Positions 22,351 to 34,203 of a stretch of 64,000 nucleotides of DNA are shown piece after piece. This DNA is from Acipenser ruthenus. Its lineage: Eukaryota > Chordata > Actinopteri > Acipenseriformes > Acipenseridae. The DNA is taken from the NCBI RefSeq assembly GCF_902713425.1, contig NC_081245.1, forward strand, positions 2,841,108 to 2,905,107. Direction: 5' to 3'. Every line of letters starts with the position of its first letter. The first letter of the stretch is position 1. A program made the position numbers and the translations under genes. The notes under the pieces were generated by a model. That model did no database searches. It was given only the letters and a program-made list of their open reading frames with translations, and had not been told where the DNA came from.

Positions 22351-24000
22351 GAGTCACGAGGCTCCATCAACAGCACTAATTTACCACCGACTTTAACCTG
22401 CAGATAACTGATTACTGAGATTCCTGAGTCTGTACTCTTTGCATTAACATGTCTAATACAATGTGGTGAAATGCAGCAGTCATGTATGGAACACCTCCAC
22501 ACAAGAGCTGTAGTTTATAATGAAAATGAAAACTCCTCGAAAAGCAAGGAAATTCATCACAGAAAACCGGGAGAGTTCCGTCTTTCGTTCATTCGTGTGG
22601 AGACGCGTTGGGAGACAAAGTTACTGTTTTAAAGGCAGCGCGCTACTGCTTGGCATTGGGTAGCAGCTGTTTCTTATTAATACGGGGTTGGTAGATTGTT
22701 ACATTTATTTCTGATCTCTCTACCTGTCTGTAAAGCTGTAATTAGCATCGTTTAACCAGGGGCTGGATTCAATCGAGCTCGGATATTTTGTAGCTCTACG
22801 TTCCTTAATGAAAACTGATGGATTTCCTCTCACTGTGAGGAGGATGCAGTCACTACACGACACGCCGCTGAATTCATAACATACAGATATCCTGTCTGGA
22901 GACACACGGCTTGATGAACTTAACAAATAGCAAACATGTAGAATTAACAAAGAAACCACTTGAAGTGTTAATTATCTCACGTGTTTGCATTAAAAGGGGC
23001 GCTATTTAAATTGCAATGCGGGGATACAGAGCAATGAACCTGTAAGCAATGGAGCGAGTCGCGTTGCTTTTATCTGGGAGTAATTCTTCAGAGTGAAAGA
23101 CAGATTGAAGTCAGTGTCGTTGTAAATGGATTTGTTTAGATGTTGTTTATATTTGAGTTGTTTTCTCTCTTAGTAGTTTCATCCCTCCCTCCTTTATAAA
23201 GGTCTTGCGTCCCTCCTCGCCTTCCTTTATAAACGTCTTGCGTCCTTCCTCGCCTTCCTTTTATAAACGTCTTCAGTTTCTTTTTTTCAATTACAAAATA
23301 TTCAACTCAAAATGTAACAATCAACAACGATCAATGGAAAAGCTATTTTCTACTGGAAGCTGAAAATGAAACCAGCAGTTTGTCATGCCGTGGCAAGAAA
23401 CACAGTTATACACCCATTAAAACAGACGCAAGATCACCTTGTTAATCTGCCTTCATTAACGATTGAACGCCTCTTCTGAGTTCCTACCGAAAACATAAAA
23501 TGTCACGTTCTACTTGAATCCATACTAAAAAAAAATATCTCCCATTCCAAATCCAGTCCCAGCATGAGGGTATAATGGAAATGATGGTGCCTCACTGGCC
23601 TGGGCTGCTGCAGTCACAGTTATAAAAGGGCAGAGTGAATAGAAAACAACACGACACAGAGACAGCACCACTACAAACACACTTTAGAGCGCGATTTCTA
23701 TGGTTTAATTCAATTAAAATCAGCGGCATACAGAGCGGGACTGGTTCTTACTGCCAGTAAATAGAAACGCAGCGAGGTTATTATTTGTTTATTGAGAGAT
23801 GTATTGACACATGTTAACAGTGAAATATCCTATCTTCTGGACGGTTTAAATGTGGTTCTGGAAGTTACAGAGATTCATTTGTAATGTTTTGCCATCCCAC
23901 ACAGTTAAACACACAGTTATCATAGCGAAACCAGGGAAGAGACACGTCTTCACACAGAGACACAGAGACAGGAAGGGCTGGGATGGGTTACCTGGCTCAA
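22351..24000. other. Intergenic region between TRIM B and TRIM C
   Basis: No gene recognised. Relative to units C and E it lacks about 1.2 kb at 22565 (compare 54215-55413). It contains a three-copy 33-bp minisatellite (23186-23275) and the uninterrupted AGAT (23431-23434) that marks the empty site of the L2 insertion seen in C and E. Confidence 0.65.
23186..23275. repeat. 33-bp minisatellite, three copies
   Basis: Units contain TTTATAAACGTCTTGCGTCC. The same locus has about 8 copies in unit C and about 17 in unit E. Confidence 0.85.
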
Positions 24001-24014
24001 GCACTAGATGGCGC
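24001..24014 (+). promoter_or_regulatory. CTCF-like motif, plus strand, before unit C
   Basis: GCACTAGATGGCGC matches the CTCF consensus CCASYAGRKGGCRS at all but the first base. It points toward the minus-strand motif about 320 bp away. Confidence 0.45.
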
Positions 24015-24330
24015 TAGCTCTTTGAGAGAGAGATTGTGAAATAATTAACTGTATAATCCACCAAGTATGTAGTAAAAAAATAAAATAAAATTAATATTTC
24101 TTACAAGTCACTGGATCTTTGTCTCTTGTAGCAGCACTGCTTCGCTCTCAGAAAACAAGGAGGCGCTCCGGTCTGAACGAGTTTGACCCTTAAAGTGCTT
24201 CTTACTGTCGCTGTCTTCACCCTTCAACACAGCCGTGAGACTTTCACTGATGAGCCACGGAGTGGCTTCTCTACACCTGGAGACGCGCGTCACCGCCAAG
24301 CGCAGCCTCACTAACTTTCCTAACCGCACT

Positions 24331-24344
24331 GCGCCCCCTGGTGG
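24331..24344 (-). promoter_or_regulatory. CTCF-like motif, unit C
   Basis: Minus strand CCACCAGGGGGCGC, convergent with the motif at 24001-24014. Confidence 0.5.
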
Positions 24345-24926
24345 CAGTGACCTGTCAGTACTCCCTTAACTTCGTATGCGAATGCTTTCGGATTCCTTCA
24401 CACAGCTGCTGTGAGCGAGATCCACACGAAGCTGGATAGACACCCCACACGAGGTTAAAATATACACAAATTAAAATATACACTTTTTATTATTAAAAAA
24501 AAAATCATTCATTAAATCAAAGGGAGGGCAGCGAACCGATCCGTTGTGATCCTGGAGCAGTGATTTGCGGGACCGTTTCACAGCGGCCACAAAAGACACA
24601 CATCCACACGATCACAATGTGCAGCTTCCAAGTTATTACAGCGATACATTTACCAATTAAATGATACAATATCCTGATCGATTCAACAACGCCGCGGACC
24701 AGCCCAGCAATCATTATTCATTCATTCATTCAGCATTGAGGGAGTTATTATTTACAGAGCTTGCAAAGCTGTAGATGGTATAACACATCAATAGAGCATT
24801 GTGTTTAATTGAATATTATTCCAGAACGCAGATTCTTTATTCAGTGTTGTTCTTTAACCAGTTCATGTTCTAGTTTTTGTAATTGTATTTCTACATGGAT
24901 TCGAGGCGCTCAGACCAAACACCCGC

Positions 24927-24936
24927 GTCACGTGAC
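24927..24936. promoter_or_regulatory. CLEAR/E-box palindrome, unit C
   Basis: GTCACGTGAC, same relative place as in the other units. Confidence 0.35.
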
Positions 24937-25078
24937 GAGGGAGAGGGGTGGAGGAGGGTGAACATGTTCTGTTAGAATATATTTAATAGTTTTCTAAACC
25001 TCGTTACATTTGTCACTTTGATCATCATTTTCTATTTAAAATGTTTCAGTTCCTTTTCAATATTAAGAGATAGTAATT

Positions 25079-25126
25079 ATTATTATTATCATTATTATTA
25101 TTATTATAATTATTATTATTATTATT
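25079..25126. repeat. ATT trinucleotide microsatellite, unit C
   Basis: Interrupted ATT run beside the TRIM C SPRY exon. Confidence 0.9.
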
Positions 25127-25909
25127 CATCCCTATTGTTTATGCTGAACACATTGGGCTAGTCCACTTTTATAACTGTCTTCACAGGGCACAATCTGAAG
25201 GGGGCAGAACAGAGAGTCCAGAAACATGGAAACATTCTCTCAGTAAATCTGTGTTTAAAAGTGTAGAGAGGTTTTCTCATATCACTGGAGTCAAAGAATG
25301 CCACCTCCCCCCCGTCATAGTCCAGCTGAACTCTGATCTTCTGGGGTTTCTTCTCCATAGTGAGTTGTGTCGGTGGTGAGGTCCATCCCCAGTACTGATC
25401 CCCCTTCTCCAGGGATATAACCCAGTATCCTGCTTCTGGGTTCCAGGTGAATATCGCTTTCCTCTGGCTGGACTCTTTAGTCACACCCAGATACCAGTAA
25501 GTATTGCTCCCCAGTTCCACATCCCAGCAGTGTTTCCCTGAAGTGAACCCCTCAGAGCCCAGCACACAAGCATAGGGATCAAACCGCTCTGGGTTGTCAG
25601 GAAGCTGCTGTTTCTCATCACTGAGTCTCACACTTGTTAGATCCTCAGTCAGTATCAGATCAGGGTGTGCTGTGTTGGGATCCAGAGTCACTGGAGCTGA
25701 GAGAGGAAACGAGAGACAGGTTTAGAAATGAGAACATCTACCTGCAAGCATTTTAATATATTACATGCTAAGAATTGTATATTTTTCTCAAATATTATTC
25801 AATATCAAACATAACTTTAAAAACGGAAAACCCCTTAAAAATATCAAAGGAACAGCATCTGAACCTGTTTAAATCAGATCCATTCACAACGTGTGTAAAC
25901 CTAGCCCTG

Positions 25910-25938
25910 ATTGGCTGAGAGGGTGTACAGTATAAAAA
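25910..25938 (+). promoter_or_regulatory. CCAAT/TATA promoter-like element in TRIM C intron 5
   Basis: ATTGG at 25910-25914 and TATAAAAA at 25931-25938, as in B and E. The downstream plus-strand frame (about 26050-26302) is present but ends in TGA at GTATTTGATACAG, where the other units have TGC. Confidence 0.38.
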
Positions 25939-27708
25939 TGCTGAACTGATGCCCGGCTGGATAATTTGAGTAGAACTCTGGCTCCGGAACTCTGGTCAGT
26001 GAGAATTGTAGCTGCTCACAGAGTTCTATTACAGAGCTCTAAAACAGAACACTGGGACACTGCTCAGCACTAATATTCTTAGAGCTCTGGGAGCATTCCA
26101 AGACAATGGGCTGAACTCAGAGAAGTCTGTGTTCTACTGCAGTGGTTTCTTTACAAGGAGTTTCAATGCAGACCAGCATGGGATCAGAAAGCCTTTTGCT
26201 CTCTTGGAATGCTCTTCCAGCTCACCTCAATACTATGAGCAGCTCACAGTGTTTAATATTGAACTGAGAGATGATCTCTCTGATGGATACAAGTGTATTT
26301 GATACAGGTGTGTGCATTTCATTGTGAATTATTATTGATTGTAGAGAGCTGTATCTTGCTGCTTACACACATTGTGGATTGTGGTTATATGCACCCCCCC
26401 CCCCTACTTTGTGATGCTCCCCACAGGACTCACTGTATTGAACAATCCCCAGCATCTTCTCCCACACTTTGTACTACAGAGAGCCCAGGTGCTCGGCTAC
26501 ATCTATCAGTGCTCCTGAAACACACTGTGGATCCTGCAGTGTGCACTCGGCTCTGCAATCATATTCAGGAGTTAGTGCTGCTCTGTGTTTGGATTCAATA
26601 CAATACAAGAGAGGAAGACAGGCCACATCTTACATACCTTCTCTGTGTGTCTTTGTACTTCTGAAACAAACAAGGACATGAATTGAGACATTATTAAAAC
26701 ACAAATACCACTTTGATAGAAAACAGCAGCACCGCTGTCCAGCTTTACATTTTGAACTCAGTGTTTATCCATGAACATATTCTCTGGAGCACCAAACCAA
26801 TGAGACCCCTCTGCTGGTTTGTGGGGCTGGAGGAGGGGCATTTGCTGCCTGTTTTACCCATTTGTGGGGCAAACTTAAGAGCAAACAGCAATACAATCCA
26901 TGCTTGAAAAATGAATGTTAAAAATGAAGTTCAAATGTGTACTGAAATAAATGCTTGTAAAGTCCCATTCATAGTGTAGTAGTGAGTGTGCATTCACAAT
27001 AAGAACATGTCACACACAGTTAAACAATCACTACCTGCAGGAAGAAGATGTCTTCAGCTTTCATCTCCTCTCTTATCACTCTGATTGTGTCTGAAAGGGA
27101 TGAGATTTCTCTGGTAAGTTTTTCAATCTTCTCTTTCATGATTCTTCCCTTTTGTTCCACTTCCCTCCTCAGTGCAGCTATCCTGGCCTTTTCTTCATCT
27201 CGTAGAAACTGGCAAAGTTTCTCAAACTCCCCCTTTATCTGCCTCTCTGTTTGCTGGGCTTGTTTCTATACAAGAAAAGGATCACTTTAGAGTTAGTTTG
27301 TGTGTCCAGTGAAAATGTATGTTGTGTATTGTTTCAATCACTAATCTAGTTCTCTTACCTTGATGTGCTTTGCTGTTTTATCACACTCTTTTTTAACTTT
27401 ATTAAAGAATTCCAGCTTGTCCTGCAAGGGCTTCAGCGCAGTCTTGAGTTCTCCCTGAAATGCAATGAAACCCAGAGCTTGCACATCACTGTTAACACAT
27501 GCCTGGCTAGTCGCAATATGAATGTAGTGTGTGAGAAATCCCCTCAGCACTGGGGTTGCCACTGTGGGCTCTCATAGCAACAAACCCCCCGCTCTGGAGA
27601 TTTGTGATGCATCAATAAAGACTCTGACTGACTGGCACATTCAAACGAGCTTCTGATATTTAAGAATAGAGATGAGGCAGAAGCGTGCAGCCACAGACCT
27701 ATCAGACA

Positions 27709-28105
27709 GGGGGTAAGAGAGGGGTAGGAGAGGAGAGACAAGGGGTAAGAGAGGAGAGACAAGGGGTAAGAGGAGAGACATGGGTTAAGAGAGGAGAGAC
27801 GGGGTAAGAGAGGAGAGACAGGGGATAAGAGAGGAGAGACAGGGTAAGAGAGGAGAGAGGGTGTAAGAGAGGAGAGAGGGGGTAAGAGAGGAGAGACAGG
27901 GGATAAGAGAGGAGATACGGGGTAAGAGAGGAGAGAGGGTGTAAGAGAGGAGAGACACGGGGTAAGAGAGGAGAGACAGGGGGGTAAGAGAGGAGAGACA
28001 GGGGATAAGAGAGGAGAGACAGGGGGTAAGAGAGGAGAGACATGGGTAAGAGAGGAGGGACAGGGGGTAAGAGAGGAGAGACAGGACGGTAAGAGAGGAG
28101 AGGGG
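27709..28105. repeat. Purine-rich 20-bp minisatellite in intron 1, unit C
   Basis: About 20 imperfect copies of the GTAAGAGAGGAGAGACAGGG unit. Confidence 0.9.
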
Positions 28106-28510
28106 ATAACACAATTGGTGGGCGAGGCAAGTTTGTGTTATATATAGCTGATCTGGATGTTTACTTGAATGGCTCTCTACTGTGAGTTTCTTCACAATGC
28201 TTAAAACTAAGACACAAAGCACGGTACCACTGCTGTTCAATTATCCAGCTTTAATTTCTGAAACAGATAACAATGATATGTGTTTTACAAGCAGTCTCAC
28301 TCTTATTCACTCACCTACACTGCACTATCAGGTCTAATGTACTAACCCAACCTCCAGTGCACCTGCTGTTGCTCCCTTGTGGCTGGAGGCCGTCATAGCT
28401 ACCTTATATTATTAGATAAGAGTTTCAGGTTACTTTCCTCCACAGGACTACTCACTATAATAACCCAAGCAAAAATACTTGGGGGTGTCTATTCCAAGGT
28501 CCCTACACAG
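28106..28510. other. About 400-bp insertion inside the intron 1 minisatellite, unit C
   Basis: Same unidentified insertion as at 20931-21333; the minisatellite resumes at 28510. Confidence 0.5.
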
Positions 28511-29531
28511 GGGTAAGAGAGGAGAGACAGTGTACCGTGCATGAATCTAATATCTTGATGAGTCAGTTATTTATAATGCGGAAATCAAAAGTCACATGAC
28601 CCCAGTTATGTCACAGTAGAGAATGCTTAATTGCAACGCTCTTAGACTATTCTGAAGAAGTCAGTGCAAGGATGGGCTCTGAAAGAGTGTGTGATTTAAT
28701 ATATCTTTCAGAAGGGCTTGGATCAGCACAGGCGTGCCAGTAAAAAGACCTTGGTGCTGTAACAGAATCATCACTGTCTATAAGCAGACAGTGTGAGGAG
28801 GCAATTCAATAGGAAACACAATGCTTGCTTATATAGTCAGCAGTGGAGAGTGAAAGTCAAGGAATAAAGTGTTCACATTGACTGAGTGATTCCCCTCCCC
28901 ATTCCTGCCCTGCCTGTCTCTGATAGGGGCTGTGTGAGAGTTTATAAGGGTTCAGGTGTGAATTCATTATTGCACACAGACACGCTCCCCTCCCCATTCC
29001 TGTACAGCACCACCCCCACTCTGCACCCAGGATCTCTCTCTCTCTGTTAGTTTCAATGATATTGTAATAGGATTTGTTTTTCGCTCAGACTTGTTGGATC
29101 TTGTTGTTTAAACTGCCTCATTATAATAACTCTGTATAATATGCTGTGAAAAGAGAATACTGTGTTTACATTTTCACATGAATATTGTTTCCATACCTTA
29201 TAATCCTGTGCAGCCTCCTGAACAGGACGGAGCTTGTGATTCTCATGTTTCTTTGAAGTTTGACACACAACACAGACAGCCTCTTTATCATCCACACAGA
29301 ACAGCTTCAGTTTTTCCTCATGCAGACTGCAGAATATTCCAGTATGTGCTTTAGAAGCCATAATATTCCTGAGCGTGAAATTGGGTGGACGATCCGAGTT
29401 TCCTTCTCTTTCCAGCAATGATCCAGAAATGCTTTACAGAAGCTGTGGTTACAATGAAGAGTTACAGGATTCTTGAAAATCTCACAGCAAAGTCCAGAAC
29501 CTCGAACTTTGTCCCTGCAGATTAGAATCAC

Positions 29532-31560
29532 GAGTCATGAAGCTCCATCAACAGCACTAATTTACCACCGACTTTAACCTGCAGATAACTGATTACTGAG
29601 ATTCCTGAGTCTGCACTCTTTGCATTAACATGTCTAATACAATGTGGTGAAATGCAGCAGTCATGTATGGAACACCTCCACACAAGAGCTGTAGTTTATA
29701 ATGAAAATAAAAACTCCTCGAAAAGCAAGGAAATTCATCGCAGAAAACTATGTTAATGCAGCAGTTAGGGTTGAACTCATCACCACAGAAGCAAGGAAAT
29801 GTGACGTTGCTGTTTTTAATTTACAAAACATGTGTTTTAATTAGTACTGTAAGCATTTGATCAACTATTCCAAACTACAGGGCGGGTCTTGGGTTATTCT
29901 GAACCAATGAACAACAAATCTAAACATTCTCAACGAATGCCCAATCGTTTGGGGAGGCGGAGCGTTAGGATTTGATTAGCTCAGTTTAGCCGCTCTCTCA
30001 TATGCTGTGATAATATTATCCAGTGTCTACCTAATAACCAGCTCTGTGTTGCACACGGATGGGCTGTGTTCTTTGGTTGAGCATACCATCCATGTGTTAT
30101 GGGAAGTGACATAAACAGGAGAAGAGTTCCTGGAAACGCTGTGGAGTTAATCATTATGCAGCCTCTCCTTAATGATACCTTGTTACAAGATCAAGCAAAG
30201 AGCTTTTCACAAGGGAGCAGCACTGGAACACTGAACACATGACGAGTTGAACTTCAGCACAGCAATTCATTTTATTAGGGGCTCTCATGAGAACAGGGAG
30301 TCTTTTATTCAGATGCCTTCATTGTGACACGCATCGGACCTGGACTCATACTCTCACACTCACCTCATAACACAGTGGTATTCATTTACATTCACTTCAA
30401 GGAAACACTGCTGGGAAACACGGGGGGGGGGGGGGGGGGGGGGCTCACATAGTTGACCACCTGTGATGCTCGTGCGATAAGCCCTCCTCGTCCGCCGGTA
30501 AAACAAATAAACTACCTGTTGATGCTAATTTCAAACTTGCTGGAGCACAGCGTATTCTCACACAATGTCGAACAACGCTGGAGAAAGGCAGACCTTCGGG
30601 CAATATTTAAATACATACAAACTCGTCATTATGCGTGCATTTCACCATCAAAATATGCACAGACCAAGTGAGTTTCATAATGAGGAATAACACAGAGGCA
30701 CACAAAGTCTAAAAATATTCATGTAAGATTCAAGCAACAAGACCACGTGTGAACTACGCTGCAGATCAGATGCACTGTCCTTAGAGGTCTTTTTAAAATA
30801 AACACAAATACAATACATCGATCTTCGGCACTAAAATGCTTTCATTGTGTTCGACGCGTTTAATAGGTCTATTCACACTGTATAGATTGTGCTGGTCTCT
30901 ACAGTAACACAGATCACACTTGAAAACACGTCACACACACCCGTGCTAACCGGGAGAGTTCCGTCTTTCGTTCATTCGTGTGGAGACGCGTTGGGAGACA
31001 AAGTTACTGTTTTAAAGGCAGCGCGCTACAGCTTGGCATTGGGTAGCAGCTGTTTCTTATTAATACAGGGTTGGTAGATTGTTACATTTATTTCTGATCT
31101 CTCTACCTGTCTGTAAAGCTGTAATTAGCATCGTTTAACCAGGGGCTGGATTCAATCGAGCTCGGATATTTTGTAGCTCTACGTTCCTTAATGAAAACTG
31201 ATGGCTTTCCTCTCACTGTGAGGAGGATGCAGTCACTACACGACACGCCGCTGAATTCAAAACATACAGATATCCTGTCTGGAGACACACGGCTTGATAA
31301 ACTTAACAAATAGCAAACATGTAGAATTAACAAAGAAACCACTTGAAGTGTTAATTATCACTCGTGTTTGCATTAAAAGGGGCGCTATTTAAATTGCAAT
31401 GCGGGGATACAGAGCAATGAACCTGTAAGCAATGGAGCGAGTCGCGTTGCTTTGATCTGGGAGTAATTCTTCAGAGTGAAAGACAGATTGAAGTCAGTGT
31501 CGTTGTAAATGGATTTGTTTAGATGTTGTTTATATTTGAGTTGTTTTCTCTCTTAGTAGT
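29532..31560. other. Upstream region of TRIM C
   Basis: No gene recognised. It contains a CCAAT/GC-box cluster near 29908-29965 comparable to the TRIM A promoter, a 22-base G run (30422-30443), and about 1.1 kb of single-copy DNA (30444-31560) shared with unit E and partly with B. Short open frames here resemble nothing known to me. Confidence 0.6.
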
Positions 31561-31564
31561 TTCA

Positions 31565-31816
31565 TCCCTCCCTCCTTTATAAACGTCTTGCATCCCTCCT
31601 CGCCTTCCTTTATAAACGTCTTGCGTCCCTCCTCGCCTTCCTTTATAAACGTCTTGCGTCCCTCATCGTCTTCCTTTATAAACGTCTTGCGTCCCTCCTC
31701 GCCTTCCTTTATAAACGTCTTGCGTCCCTCCTCGCCTTCCTTTATAAACGTCTTGCGTCCCTCCTCGACATCCTTTATAAACGTCTTGCGTCCCTCCTCG
31801 CCTTCCTTTATAAACG
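31565..31816. repeat. 33-bp minisatellite, about eight copies
   Basis: Same locus as 23186-23275, expanded. A 33-bp period keeps every frame in register, so long 11-residue-periodic frames appear. They have no support as genes. Confidence 0.92.
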
Positions 31817-31981
31817 TCTTCAGTTTCTTTTTTTCAATTACAAAATATTCAACTCAAAATGTAACAATCAACAGCGATCAATGGAAAAACTATTTTCTAC
31901 TGGAAGCTAAAAATGAAACCAGCAGTTTGTCATGCCGTGGCAAGAAACACAGTTATACACCCATTAAAACAGACGCAAGAT

Positions 31982-32446
31982 TATTATTATTATTATTATT
32001 ATTATTATTTATTTCTTAGCAGACACCCTTATCCAGGGCGACTTACAATCGTAAGCAAATACATTTCAAGTGTTACAATACAAGTAATACAATAAGAGCA
32101 AGAAATACAATAACTTTTGTTCAAGCAAAGTACAAGTGTGACAAACCACAATTCAATACAGCAGATAATAGTGATAGTTACATCAGGATATGATTAAATA
32201 GTGATAGTTACATCAGGATGTGATTAAATACAAAGTACTACAGGTTTAAACACTTGGCAGATTACAGTATTCTGAAGTACAGGATTAAATGCAGTAAAAT
32301 AGGGGCAGATAAGAGCAAAATAAAGCGCATTTACATGAATGGTGATAGTGTCCCAGGATACAAACAGAGGAGTTCTACAGGTGCTCTATGAAGAGGTGAG
32401 TCTTAAGGAGGCGCCGGAATGTGGTCAGGGACTGGGCAGTCCTGAC
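31982..32446 (-). mobile_element. 5'-truncated L2-clade LINE fragment
   Basis: Read on the minus strand, it starts within the C-terminal coding end (TTFRRLLKTHLFIEHL then stop), continues through a 3' UTR with GTAAGTCGCCCTGGATAAGG and ends in an AAT/ATT repeat tail. It is flanked by AGAT (31978-31981 and 32447-32450), a likely short target duplication. The matching place in unit B (23431-23434) is the uninterrupted empty site. Confidence 0.85.
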
Positions 32447-32450
32447 AGAT

Positions 32451-33000
32451 CACCTTGTTAATCTGCCTTCATTAACGACTGAACGCCTCTTCTGAGTTCT
32501 TACCGAAAACATAAAATGTCACTTTCTACTTGAATCCACACTAAAAATAAACATCTCCCATTCCAAATCCAGTCCCAGCATGAGGGTATAATGGAAATGA
32601 TGGTGCCTCACTGGCCTGGGCTGCTGCAGTCACAGTTATAAAAGGGCAGAGTGAATAGAAAACAACACGACACAGAGACAGCACCACTACAAACACACTT
32701 TAGAGCGCGATTTCTATGGTTTAATTCAATTAAAATCAGCGGCATACAGAGCGGGACTGGTTCTTGCTGCCAGTAAATAGAAACGCAGCGAGGTTATGAT
32801 TTGTTTATTGAGAGATGTATTGACACATGTTAACAGTGAAATATCCTTTCTTCTGGACGGTTTAAATGTGGTTCTGGAAGTTACAGAGATTCATTTGTAA
32901 TGTTTTGCCATCCCACACAGTTAAACACACAGTTATCATAGAGAAACCAGGGAAGAGACACGTCTTCACCCAGAGACACAGAGACAGGAAGGGCTGGGAT
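32451..33000. other. Single-copy intergenic DNA before unit D
   Basis: About 550 bp shared with units B/C (23435-24000) and E/F (57255-57820). It has a minus-strand-oriented GTTATAAAAGG at 32634 but no recognised gene. Confidence 0.4.
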
Positions 33001-33016
33001 GGGTTACCTGGCTCAA

Positions 33017-33030
33017 GCACTAGATGGCGC
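33017..33030 (+). promoter_or_regulatory. CTCF-like motif, plus strand, before unit D
   Basis: GCACTAGATGGCGC, as at 24001; convergent with 33403-33416. Confidence 0.45.
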
Positions 33031-33045
33031 TAGCTGCTAGCTCTT

Positions 33046-33046
<1 letters not shown>

Positions 33047-33111
<65 letters not shown>
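33047..33111. repeat. GA dinucleotide microsatellite
   Basis: About 32 uninterrupted GA units between the two CTCF-like motifs. It is short in unit C and about 49 bp before unit F. Confidence 0.97.
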
Positions 33112-33113
<2 letters not shown>

Positions 33114-33402
33114 TCAAATAATTCACTCTATAATCCACCAAGTATGTAGTAAAAAAAAAATATATATATTTGTTACAAGTCACTGGATCTTTGACTCTTG
33201 TAGCAGCACTGCTTCACTCTCAGAAAACAAGGAGGCGCTCCGGTCTGAACGGGTTTGAATCTTAAAGTGCTTCTTAATGTCGCTGTCTTCACCCTTCAAC
33301 ACAGCCGTGAGACTTTCACTGATGAGCCACGGAGTGGCTTCTCTATACCTGGAGACGCGCGTCACCGCCAAGCGCCGCCTCATTAACTTTCCTAACCGCA
33401 CT

Positions 33403-33416
33403 ACGCCCCCTGGTGG
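33403..33416 (-). promoter_or_regulatory. CTCF-like motif, unit D
   Basis: Minus strand CCACCAGGGGGCGT, core intact with a changed last base. Confidence 0.42.
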
Positions 33417-33993
33417 CAGCGACCTGTCAGTACTCCCTTAACTTAGTATGCAAATGCTTTCGGATTCCTTCACACAGCTGCTGTGAGCGAGATCCACACG
33501 GAGATGGATAGACACCCCACACGAGGTTAAAATATACACAAATTAAAATATACACTTTTTATTATTAAAAAAAAATCATTCATTAAATCAAAGGGAGGGC
33601 AGCGAACCGATCCTTTGTGATCCTGGAGCAGTGATTTGCGGGACCATTTCACAGAGGCCACAAAAGACACACATCCACACGATCACAATGTGCAGCTTCC
33701 AAGTTATTACAGCGATACATTTACCAATTAAATGATACAATATCCTGATCGATTCAACAACGCAGCGGACCAGCCCAGCAATCATTATTCATTCATTCAG
33801 CATTGAGGGAGTTATTATTTACAGAGCTTGCAAAGCTGTAGATGGTATAACACATCAATAGAGCATTGTGTTTAATTGAATATTATTCCAGAACGCATAT
33901 TCTTTATTCAGTGTTGTTCTTTAACCAGTTCATGTTCTAGTTTTTGTAATTGTATTTCTACATGGATTCGAGGAGCAAAGACCAAACACCCAC

Positions 33994-34003
33994 GTCACGT
34001 GAC
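33994..34003. promoter_or_regulatory. CLEAR/E-box palindrome, unit D
   Basis: GTCACGTGAC at the conserved place. Confidence 0.35.
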
Positions 34004-34136
34004 GAGGGAGAGGGGTGGAGGAGGGTGAACATGTTCTGTTAGAATATATTTAATAGTTTTCTAAACATCGTTACATTTGTCACTTTGATCATCATTTTCT
34101 ATTTAAAATGTTTCTGTTCCTTTTCAATATTAATAG

Positions 34137-34171
<35 letters not shown>
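34137..34171. repeat. ATT trinucleotide microsatellite, unit D
   Basis: Same tract as in unit A, shorter. Confidence 0.95.
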
Positions 34172-34172
<1 letters not shown>

Positions 34173-34203
34173 CATCCCTATTGTTTATGCTGAACACATT
34201 GGG

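Larger units (their letters stand above)
25158..29361 (-). pseudogene. TRIM C: RING-less TRIM pseudogene
   Basis: Exons 29197-29361, 27359-27454, 27035-27265, 26638-26660, 26434-26552, 25158-25696, all with GT/AG. It shares the RING deletions of B and E; a RING remnant extends to about 29510. In exon 5, CTG-AAG-TAC of the paralogues is CTG-TAG-TAC, an in-frame stop at 26474-26476 that would end a MASKAHTG-initiated product at about 197 residues, before the SPRY exon. The PRY-SPRY exon itself is still open. A truncated B-box plus coiled-coil product is possible, but a pseudogene is the simpler reading. Poly(A) signal candidate at 24836-24841. Confidence 0.8.
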
